Shown here: piece after piece, positions 45,995-53,114 of the stretch
How the letters are laid out: each line of letters opens with the position of its first letter
Position numbering within the stretch: position 1 is the stretch's first letter
DNA from: Nostoc linckia NIES-25
GTDB taxonomy: Bacteria > Cyanobacteriota > Cyanobacteriia > Cyanobacteriales > Nostocaceae
Direction: 5' to 3'
Length of the DNA: 64,000 bases
Assembly: GCF_002368035.1 (NCBI RefSeq)
Contig: NZ_AP018222.1
Span: 930,001-994,000, forward strand
Program-made: the position numbers and the translations under genes
Notes under the pieces: generated by a model
Databases searched by the model: none
What the model saw: only the letters and a program-made list of their open reading frames with translations
What the model was told of the DNA's origin: nothing

Positions 45995-46162
45995 CCTCGT
46001 ATCAGAGGTGACTTTCCTCGTCTCAGATGTGACCTTTCTCGTCTCAGAGGTGACCTTCCTCGTCTCAGAGGTGACCTTTCTCGTCTCAGAGGTGACCTTT
46101 CTCGTATCGGAGGTGACCTTTTTCGTATCAGAGGTGACCTTCCTCGTATCAAAAGTGACCTC
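45995..46162. repeat. 21-bp minisatellite, eight units
   Basis: Eight tandem 21-bp units of type CCTCGTCTCAGAGGTGACCT plus T, with few differences. All six frames stay open across it because the period is a multiple of three. It is followed by a GGGGAGGGTTGGGGAGGGG dispersed repeat at about 46240-46260. I do not call a protein here. Confidence 0.9.
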
Positions 46163-46449
46163 GCTTGTATTTACAGCAGATTTCAACTTTGTGAAGTACA
46201 GAAATACCCCACCCGCGCTACCGCGCACCCTCCCCTTACTAAGGGGAGGGTTGGGGAGGGGTGTACCTGGTGTACTTGCAAAATGCTGTATTACCTTTGC
46301 CTATTGGCTTCTTACATGAGTAATTAAATACCGAAATAATACTGGTATAACGTGAAAATTTTATGAGGAAGAATTGCGATTTTTGCTGAACCGAAATGTA
46401 GGTTAATTAAGGCAAGCTAGGTCTAGAAGCATCTTAAGAGAGTAAGTTT

Positions 46450-46845
46450 ATGCCTCGTAAAAAACGTACATCGCGCACTTTAGAAAAAATTGAGTTAAGA
46501 GCAGCTGGCATGAAATCAATTGTTCCAAGTATCAAATTTGATGAAGATAATACTTTGGAAAAACTGATTGAGTCAATGGAAAATTTACGCGCTCAACTTG
46601 ATGTTCATAATGGTGCTTTGGCTTTAGTTGATTCTTCTCTAACTAAAGTTGAACAAATGGAAAAAGATTTGAGTCTGCGTGCTGAGAAACTTCTAATGCT
46701 TGTTGCTGTCAAGTATGGCAAAGATAGTGCTGAATACGAAATGTCAGGTGGGATTCGGTATAGCGATCGCATCAGCAAAATGAGAGCAACTCACTTGAAA
46801 AAAGTTGCAGCAAAGGCATCAGAGCGTAATGATAAAACTGCATAA
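46450..46845 (+). CDS. Small basic protein of unknown function
   Basis: A 131-residue protein with a basic start (MPRKKRTSRTLEKIELRA) and a central helical segment (KLIESMENLRAQLDVHNGAL, SSLTKVEQMEKDLSLRAEKL) like a coiled coil. The end is again basic. GAGAG lies about 9 bp before the ATG. It resembles small conserved cyanobacterial proteins; a DNA- or RNA-associated role is only a guess from charge. Confidence 0.7.
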   Translation: MPRKKRTSRTLEKIELRAAGMKSIVPSIKFDEDNTLEKLIESMENLRAQLDVHNGALALVDSSLTKVEQMEKDLSLRAEKLLMLVAVKYGKDSAEYEMSGGIRYSDRISKMRATHLKKVAAKASERNDKTA

Positions 46846-47119
46846 AATATAGTTAATTTTTGGATTTTAGAGTTTGCATTCAACAATCTAAAATTTCCAA
46901 AATGGTCGTATTTTTTGCCGAAGCAAGCTATCTAGAGACTGTAATTTAGGGAATTGGTTTAGGTAGGCGATCGCGATTCAAAATTGGTGTGCGGATTTTA
47001 GTAAAATATAGATACATAATATAGGTTCGCCTAAGGGTAGCACAACTGTGGTACCCTATCACCATATTTGTATCAAAGTTTTCAAAATTCAAAATCCAAA
47101 ATCCAAAATTGGTTGTTTC

Positions 47120-47875
47120 ATGCCGGAAAATAACAAAATTGCTGTCGAATTCCGCGATGTCACCTTTAGCCGCAATCATCGCCCTTTGGTGTCAAACCTG
47201 AATTTCAACATTAGGCAAGGAGAAGCACTAGTATTACTGGGCCGTAGTGGTAGCGGCAAAACTACAACAATGAAGTTAATTAATCGCCTATTCACACCTA
47301 CACAAGGCGAAGTTTTATTTGATGGTATTCCCACAACTCAATGGGATGAAATTAAACTGCGGCGAAAAATTGGTTATGTAATTCAAGAAGTTGGTTTATT
47401 TCCTCATTTTAACGTCGAAATGAATGTGGGTTTAGTTCCTTCTTTAGAAGGCTGGCAACCGAAAAAAATTAAAACGCGGGTTTATGAATTATTGCAATTA
47501 GTAGGTTTAGAACCTGGACAATTCGCAGGGCGTTACCCACACGAACTTTCGGGAGGACAACGCCAAAGAGTTGGTGTAGCTAGGGCTTTAGCAGCAGATC
47601 CACCAGTGTTGTTGATGGATGAACCCTTTGGCGCACTCGATCCAATTACGCGGTTAGAAATTCAACAAGAGTTTCGGCATTTGCAGCAAGAATTAGGCAA
47701 AACAGTTGTTTTTGTCACCCATGATATTCAAGAAGCTTTTATTTTGGCATCTAGAATTGGTTTAATGTATGGTGGAGAATTGGTAGTATTAGGGACAACA
47801 GATGAATTTATAAAATCCCAACATCCAGAAAGCCTCGCTTTTATGGCATGTTTACCTTCTGTGAAAAATGGGTAG
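47120..47875 (+). CDS. ABC transporter ATP-binding protein, osmoprotectant type
   Basis: A 251-residue ATPase from ATG 47120. The frame continues back to 47048, but those codons include an AAAATCCAAAATCC repeat. Walker A GRSGSGKTT, signature LSGGQRQR, Walker B LLMDEPFGALDP and the H-loop FVTHD are intact. The sequence resembles OpuBA/ProV-type ATPases for glycine betaine, choline or proline, without CBS domains. The matching permease starts 131 bp downstream; no substrate-binding protein gene is present. Confidence 0.9.
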   Translation: MPENNKIAVEFRDVTFSRNHRPLVSNLNFNIRQGEALVLLGRSGSGKTTTMKLINRLFTPTQGEVLFDGIPTTQWDEIKLRRKIGYVIQEVGLFPHFNVEMNVGLVPSLEGWQPKKIKTRVYELLQLVGLEPGQFAGRYPHELSGGQRQRVGVARALAADPPVLLMDEPFGALDPITRLEIQQEFRHLQQELGKTVVFVTHDIQEAFILASRIGLMYGGELVVLGTTDEFIKSQHPESLAFMACLPSVKNG

Positions 47876-48006
47876 GGATTGGGGACTGGGGACTGGGGAT
47901 TAGGGATTAGATAGCAAATCAAAAAAATTGTGGGCGAAAAAATTTAAAACATTGTTCATTGTGATAAATATTCTGAATTCTGACTCCTGAATTCTGACTC
48001 CTATTT

Positions 48007-48636
48007 ATGAAAGATTTTTTTCTCGTTAAGTATGCACCTGAAATTCTTCAGCATACTCTAGAACACTTTTTTTTAGTAGGCATTGCTATTGGAATTGCCA
48101 TATTAGTAGGGATTCCATTAGGTATTTTAATTACGCGTAAAACTTCTCTCCGTCAACCAATTCTCGGCATAGCAAATATTCTCCAAACTATTCCCAGTTT
48201 GGCGTTATTTGGCTTACTCATTCCTATTGCCGGAATAGGTGTATTACCAGCAATTGTGGCCTTAACTTTATATTCTTTTTTACCAATAATTCGCAACACT
48301 TACACAGGTATTACTGGCGTAGATCCAGCAATTCGGGAAGCTGCCAGAGGTATGGGAATGACAGATAGGCAATTATTATTACAAGTTGAAATTCCCTTAG
48401 CAATGGGAGTGATCCTGGCGGGGATACGAGTAGCAACTGTTATTGGTGTTGGTATTGCTACCATCGCAGCCGCAATTGGGGCTGGTGGGTTGGGAGTATT
48501 TATTTTTCGTGGGATATCACTAGTCAATAGTGAGTTAATTTTAGCTGGGGCTGTTCCGGCAGCGGTAATTGCATTGCTGGCTGATTTTGCAATTGGGTGG
48601 ATAGAGAATAAATTAAAAATGGGGAGTGGGGAGTAG
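48007..48636 (+). CDS. ABC transporter permease, osmoprotectant type
   Basis: A 209-residue permease with about six helices. The EAA loop EAARGMGMTDRQLLLQVEIP contacts the ATPase. NILQTIPSLALFGLLIP and GAGGLGVFIFRGI are typical of OpuBB/ProW-like permeases. No substrate-binding domain is fused. AATTCTGACTCC repeats lie directly before the ATG, leaving little room for a ribosome-binding site. Confidence 0.9.
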   Translation: MKDFFLVKYAPEILQHTLEHFFLVGIAIGIAILVGIPLGILITRKTSLRQPILGIANILQTIPSLALFGLLIPIAGIGVLPAIVALTLYSFLPIIRNTYTGITGVDPAIREAARGMGMTDRQLLLQVEIPLAMGVILAGIRVATVIGVGIATIAAAIGAGGLGVFIFRGISLVNSELILAGAVPAAVIALLADFAIGWIENKLKMGSGE

Positions 48637-48639
48637 GGA

Positions 48640-48860
48640 ATGGGGAATGGGATATGGGGAAAGGGAAAGGGGAAAAGGGGAAAGATTAAATTTATTCCTT
48701 TTCCCCTGCCTCCTCAATACGGTTCGGTTCTTCCTCGAAGATCCCCCCAACCCCCCTTAAAAAGGCTTGCTCAAAACCTTCTTTTACCTGACTTTTCACG
48801 TCATGTGGAAAACCCCTCTCCAAACCTCTCCCCTGCAAGGAGAGAGGCTTTGATTTCTCC
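48640..48860. repeat. STRR cluster and dispersed repeats after permease
   Basis: GGGGAGTGGGGA heptamers, the core GGGGAAAGATTAAATTTATT from 48677, then AAGATCCCCCCAACCCCCCT and CCCCTCTCCAAACCTCTCCC segments of other dispersed families. No gene. Confidence 0.85.
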
Positions 48861-49036
48861 CCCTTCCCTAGTAGGATACAGCTGGCGAATCAGGGGTGAC
48901 ACCCCTCATTGAACGATTTTTCGTCATTCTACCCGATGTAGAGACGTAGCATTGCTACGTCTCTACAAACCAATTTGTGGCTCAACGAGGGGTCTGACCC
49001 TCTATTCGCCAGCTGCATCCTAGTAGGGAAGGGGGC
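48860..49036. mobile_element. Nested palindromic element with 32-bp arms
   Basis: Outer arms CCCCTTCCCTAGTAGGATAC, then AGCTGGCGAAT and the inverse ATTCGCCAGCTGCATCCTAG, then TAGGGAAGGGG are almost perfect. Inside lie GGGTGACACCCC and the 29-bp palindrome of GTAGAGACGTAGC type at 48938-48966. No ORF. A further arm pair (CTGACTTTTCACG / CGTGAAAAGTCAG) flanks it. Confidence 0.8.
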
Positions 49037-49255
49037 TGGGGGGTTAGGTTTTGCGTTAGCTTTTCCAGATACCGTGAAAAGTCAGCTTCTTTTACCCCCT
49101 TTTTAAGGGGGTCGCCGTAGGCGGGGGGATCTTAACCAAACGGTATTGCCCTACTGCCTACTCTCCCTTTACAAGTGCCCCGCAACTAAATAAGCAATGT
49201 ATAAAATGCGCGGTTAGGCGGTAGCCTAATAGATATTGAACAAAATGGCATAAAA

Positions 49256-51058
49256 ATGCTTACTGTTGCCAAACCGAAGCGAGTTGCGATGGCTACGCCC
49301 GCCGCAGGCATCGCTATCTTTATCTTTTCGTTTAGTGTTGTACTTTACAGCCAAGTTGCATCAGCGGCCTTTACACCCTTACGCAGCAAAAAGGGGATGG
49401 TGGTTTCAGCGCATCCTTTGGGTAGTGAAGCGGGAATTTCTATGTTACGCAAGGGTGGTAATGCTGTAGATGCAGCAGTGGCTACAACCTTTGCAATTTC
49501 CGTAGTTGAGCCTTTTTCGGCAGGAATTGGCGGCGGGGGATTTTTGCTGATGCATTCTGAGAAAACTGGCGAGATGAAAGCGTTGGATTTCCGCGAACGC
49601 GCACCCCTAAAGGCTACAAGAAATATGTATCTAGACGCGCAAGGTAAGGTGCGTCCCAATGCAAGTATTGATGGTTATTTAGCGGTGGCGACACCAGGAA
49701 CGGTGGCGGGACTTTATGAAGTGCATCGCCGCTATGGTAAGCTTTCTTGGAAAGAAGTAGTCAAACCTGCGATCGCACTTGCTAAAGATGGCTTTATTAT
49801 TGGCGATGCCCCAACTTGGCGTTCTCTGCAAAGCAACCAACTTTATCAGCAACGAATTCTCAAAAATCCAGCACTGCGGCAAATTTTCACTCACAACGGC
49901 GAATTTTACAAATCAGGAGATAAGCTGGTACAGCGCGATTTAGGTCGCACTTTAACAGCGATTGCTGAAAATCCCCAAGATTTTTATACTGGGAAGGTTG
50001 CCAAAGCGATCGCTACTGATATGGCAAAAAATGGTGGTTTAATTACTCTAGAAGACTTAAAAGCCTATAAACCAATTTGGCGGAATCCCGTTTGTGGAAA
50101 TTTCCGCAAAGCTAAAATTTGCTCAATGCCACCACCATCATCAGGAGGCGTTCACCTATTAGAGATTTTAAATATTATCGGTGACACCGATTTAAAATCT
50201 CTAGGATGGCATCATCCGGACGCCATACATCTAATGGTAGAAGCAATGAAGATTGCTTACAGCGATCGCTCGCAATATTTAGGCGACCCAGATTTTGTTA
50301 AAGTCCCCGTACAAGAACTAATCAGTCCAGCTTACGCCAAAAAACGCCGCCAAGAAATTAACATGGACAAGGCTAGACCTTCCACCGAGGTCAAGCCAGG
50401 AAATCTCAATTCCGAAGTCCAAACTCCAAATTCCAAATGTCTCCCTTTCCCCTCATCCCCTTGTCCTCGTTACGAATCTCCCGAAACCACCCATCTTACT
50501 GTTGTAGATGAACAGCGGAACGCCGTTAGCCTCACTTTCACGATTAACCTTGGTTTTGGCGCTGGGGTGGTGACGCCAGGAACTGGAATAATCCTTAACA
50601 ATGAGATGGATGATTTTGCTGCTGCGCCAGGAGTCCCAAATGCCTTTGGTTTAGTTGGTAACGATGCCAACAGCATTGCACCCCGTAAAACTCCTCTATC
50701 CAGCATGACTCCCACAATTGTCACGGAGAATAATCGTTTCCGCATGGCCGCTGGGGCCCCTGGTGGTAGCACCATCATCACTCAAGTGTTGCAAGTGATT
50801 TTGAATGTGCTGGAATACAACATGGATGTTGGTGCGGCTGTCTCCGTTCCACGCATACATCATCAATGGCTTCCCGATGAATTGCGCGTCGAATCTTGGG
50901 GTTTGGATGCTTTGACTTTGGAGAATTTACGCCATCGAGGACACAACATTAAAGAAACTGCACCTTGGGGTAATGGTAACGCGATCGCAGTTACAGCCGA
51001 TGGAACGCTAGAAGGATCTGCCGATCCTCGCAGTGAAGGTTCTCCTAGAGGTTGGTGA
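49256..51058 (+). CDS. ggt: Gamma-glutamyltransferase with repeat-derived linker
   Basis: A 600-residue secreted enzyme that cleaves gamma-glutamyl bonds of glutathione and related peptides. The precursor is cut before Thr411 (ETTHLTVVD) to give two subunits. AGIGGGGFLLMHS and GAPGGSTIITQ motifs are present. The N-terminal signal region contains RVAMATPAAGIAI, coded by a GGCTACGCC/GGCATCGC-type palindromic repeat (49286-49315). Just before the cleavage site, residues about 382-405 (NLNSEVQTPNSKCLPFPSSP) are coded by STRR-like bases. The linker should lie outside the active site but could affect maturation. Confidence 0.93.
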   Translation: MLTVAKPKRVAMATPAAGIAIFIFSFSVVLYSQVASAAFTPLRSKKGMVVSAHPLGSEAGISMLRKGGNAVDAAVATTFAISVVEPFSAGIGGGGFLLMHSEKTGEMKALDFRERAPLKATRNMYLDAQGKVRPNASIDGYLAVATPGTVAGLYEVHRRYGKLSWKEVVKPAIALAKDGFIIGDAPTWRSLQSNQLYQQRILKNPALRQIFTHNGEFYKSGDKLVQRDLGRTLTAIAENPQDFYTGKVAKAIATDMAKNGGLITLEDLKAYKPIWRNPVCGNFRKAKICSMPPPSSGGVHLLEILNIIGDTDLKSLGWHHPDAIHLMVEAMKIAYSDRSQYLGDPDFVKVPVQELISPAYAKKRRQEINMDKARPSTEVKPGNLNSEVQTPNSKCLPFPSSPCPRYESPETTHLTVVDEQRNAVSLTFTINLGFGAGVVTPGTGIILNNEMDDFAAAPGVPNAFGLVGNDANSIAPRKTPLSSMTPTIVTENNRFRMAAGAPGGSTIITQVLQVILNVLEYNMDVGAAVSVPRIHHQWLPDELRVESWGLDALTLENLRHRGHNIKETAPWGNGNAIAVTADGTLEGSADPRSEGSPRGW

Positions 51059-51059
51059 A

Positions 51060-51122
51060 GAGCAAAGGGGCAGAAGGCAGGGGGTAGCAGGGGAAAAGGT
51101 TAAAGGGGAAAGGGAAAAGGAA
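51060..51122. repeat. STRR sequence left of the 155-bp element
   Basis: GGCAGGGGGTAGCAGGGGAA, AAGGTTAAAGGGGAAAG and AAAAGGAATAAATTTA heptamers, the left half of a composite STRR core that continues after the element at 51286. Confidence 0.8.
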
Positions 51123-51293
51123 TAAATTTAACGTGAGTTCGATGAACCTCTCCCCAACCCCTCTCCGAGACGGAGAGGGGCTTTAATATCCTGAATTAGG
51201 CACGAAAAATTTGGCTTTCTAAGCCTCTCCTCGTTTCGGGGAGAGGAATGGAAGTGGGGTTCTTTGGCATCTGTCGAACTCACGTTAAATTTA
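51123..51293. mobile_element. 155-bp MITE with 8-bp target duplication
   Basis: Perfect 12-bp inverted ends ACGTGAGTTCGA (51131-51142) and TCGAACTCACGT (51274-51285) are flanked by an exact 8-bp direct repeat TAAATTTA (51123-51130 and 51286-51293). Joining the flanks restores the STRR core seen elsewhere (AATAAATTTAATCTTT). The interior contains CCCCTCTCCGAGACGGAGAG hairpin sequence and no ORF. It is a clear insertion of a small non-autonomous element. Confidence 0.92.
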
Positions 51294-51348
51294 ATCTTTC
51301 CCCTTTTCCCCTTACCCCTTTCCCTTTCCCCATACCCCATACCCAAAT

Positions 51349-51606
51349 TTAAAAATTCCTTGATTCTACGTAGCTACTGTTGCCAAACTCGTTTGCCCGT
51401 GCGCTAGGTACAAGTGTCCAACCTGCTTTGAGAAGTTTTTGGTAAGTTGCCCAACCTTTGGAACCACCTGGTATCGGATAATCTGGGACTGCAAAATGAC
51501 CAAAAGCTGTGTAGGGACGCCAAGGTTGACCGGGTTCTGTCTGCAAAAACAAGATTTTCTCCCCGTCGCCACCAGACTTAGGTAACCAGCACATTTGTCG
51601 GTGCAT
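51349..51606 (-). CDS. Small conserved protein of unknown function
   Basis: An 85-residue soluble protein with an unusually good ribosome-binding site, AAAGGAG 6 bp before the ATG. Sequence features are CWLPKSGGDGEKILFLQTEP, RPYTAFGHFAVPDYPIPGGS and KGWATYQKLLKAGWTLVP. It looks like a conserved small cyanobacterial family. It runs toward the MITE-containing region. Function unknown. Confidence 0.72.
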   Translation of the reverse strand: MHRQMCWLPKSGGDGEKILFLQTEPGQPWRPYTAFGHFAVPDYPIPGGSKGWATYQKLLKAGWTLVPSARANEFGNSSYVESRNF

Positions 51607-51940
51607 TGCAAACTCCTTTACTTGTAGCTAAAAAGCATAATGGCAAACTTTTGTCAAGTCCAACCTCAGCCCTGTGGTATAGTTTTTTGCCTAATACTTT
51701 AGACAAAATGTAATTAATTTCTATGCACTTCAGGACAATTACTTAGAAATTCATAGCCATCAGGACAGCTGCTCGGAGAATATAAATATAAGCAGCTTTC
51801 CGTCATTTTCTTTCTAGTATGAGGTTTTTCTAATGTTATCCGCGTTTTTGATGATTGTATGTAACGAGAACTACTATTTTATTTGGGGTGCGTTGCCGTA
51901 AAGTATATTACTACTAGGTTTATAGAATTTATATCGATCG
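51607..51940. other. Intergenic region
   Basis: About 330 bp of AT-rich DNA. It should hold the promoter of the 85-residue protein gene. No repeat family recognised before the element at 51941. Confidence 0.4.
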
Positions 51941-52030
51941 GGACTTACGCAAAAGATAACGAAAGTAGCGGTAATTCATGAATTACCGCAACGCTTGAAT
52001 AAGGTTTTCAATCACATATTGCGTAAGTCC
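51941..52030. mobile_element. 90-bp GGACTTACGCAA element (short form)
   Basis: Ends GGACTTACGCAA and TTGCGTAAGTCC are perfect inverses, 90 bp overall. The centre GCGGTAATTCATGAATTACCGC is a palindrome. It is the inverse-oriented, shorter relative of 45785-45926. No ORF. Confidence 0.88.
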
Positions 52031-52179
52031 TATTGATATTAAACTAACTGAAGGTAAGAATTTATCCAAATAAAGAACAAGAAACATCCAAAGCTTTTAG
52101 TTAAGGATGTTCTCATTTTGTGTGGAATTTTTACCTGAATAAAACTAACGCTCAGTATTAGGAAACATTCCCCATTCTT

Positions 52180-52635
52180 CTAAAAATATTTCAATTTAAC
52201 TTGGATATTAGTATTCGGGCCTGCTACCAAAAATACTGCTTCGCTAAATTTAGGCGCACTTGTTCTGATTTCTGGGTTTCGGGAAAATCCAAAGCCTTCG
52301 ATGGGCATACCAAGACTATTACGATTGAGAGTGCCATCGCTATTTCCATCGTGCATAACAGCAACGGCATAATTACCTGCTTTTAAGTTTTCAAAAGTCA
52401 TCAGCAAGGGAGTATCAGTAATTTTAATACACTGTTTTTGTAACATGCGATCGCGTTGGTTAGGAAATCCTTGACTGCTACCAAATATACTCGCACAAAC
52501 TTGTCCTTGTTTATTCTTAAATCCATCAATTTCCACGGTGAGTTTGCCGTTATAACCCGCCTTAGCAGTAAATGACCATGCTAAATTTCCCAAGACTGCC
52601 AACAAAAGCACACTCACTCTCAATCCTCTCACCAT
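52180..52635 (-). CDS. DUF2141 secreted protein
   Basis: A 151-residue protein with a signal peptide (about 1-27, LLLAVLGNLAWSF, then AKA). The mature part is a beta-sandwich with the DUF2141 hallmark GNYAVAVMHDGNSDGTLNRN followed by LGMPIEGFGFSRNP. The Asp/Asn-rich loop may bind calcium. Related proteins are periplasmic; role unknown. Monocistronic. Confidence 0.88.
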   Translation of the reverse strand: MVRGLRVSVLLLAVLGNLAWSFTAKAGYNGKLTVEIDGFKNKQGQVCASIFGSSQGFPNQRDRMLQKQCIKITDTPLLMTFENLKAGNYAVAVMHDGNSDGTLNRNSLGMPIEGFGFSRNPEIRTSAPKFSEAVFLVAGPNTNIQVKLKYF

Positions 52636-52942
52636 AAAATTTGTCCTTTGTTATTACTTATTAGTCATATCAACTTAGGCTAATCACTTATTATTAGAAT
52701 TTCTTTGTCTCAAAGCGTCTTTGCATCTCCCGTAGCCCTATGGGAAAGCAAGCTTGGCGTAGCGTCTCCAATAAAAGAAGGTTAGCCATCGCTGTGAATT
52801 CTGCTTACGGCAGCTGAAATAATAAGTCTTTAAGCGCACATAATATCATTTATTTTTTGTCATTTGTCATTTTTTATTTGTCTCAAACAAATAACTAATA
52901 GACATCTTCAGAAATTAATTATATATGTGTTATACAGAACCC
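52636..52942. repeat. Intergenic region with dispersed repeat
   Basis: Contains the dispersed repeat CATCTCCCGTAGCCCTATGG, then GAAAGCAAGCTTGGCGTAGC near 52725-52770, and TTGTCATT-type heptamers near 52855. No gene. Confidence 0.6.
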
Positions 52943-53094
52943 TTTGTAGAGACGTAGCATTGTTTGTAGAGACGTAGCATTGTTTGTAGAGACGTAGCAT
53001 TGTTTGTAGAGACGTAGCATTGTTTGTAGAGACGTAGCATTGTTTGTAGAGACGTAGCATTGTTTGTAGAGACGTAGCAATGCTACGTCTCTAC
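52943..53094. repeat. 20-bp tandem repeat ending in a 29-bp palindrome
   Basis: Seven 20-bp units TTTGTAGAGACGTAGCATTG, perfect except the last, which runs into a 29-bp palindrome (arms GTAGAGACGTAGC / GCTACGTCTCTAC at 53066-53094). The palindrome is the same as that at 48938-48966 except at its centre. The unit is the left half of that hairpin, so the array looks like a hairpin whose one arm has been amplified. Confidence 0.92.
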
Positions 53095-53114
53095 ATTATT
53101 TTTCAGTCCTATGT

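Noticed and set aside
45907..46327. Several overlapping open frames across the 21-bp minisatellite (SEVTFLV, RRERSPL, TSETRKV types)
   Set aside because: All frames are open because the unit length is a multiple of three and lacks stops. None has a good start signal or a non-repeat domain.
52943..53094. Tandem 20-bp units considered as a CRISPR array
   Set aside because: Units are directly adjacent with no variable spacers and no cas genes nearby; it is a simple tandem repeat.
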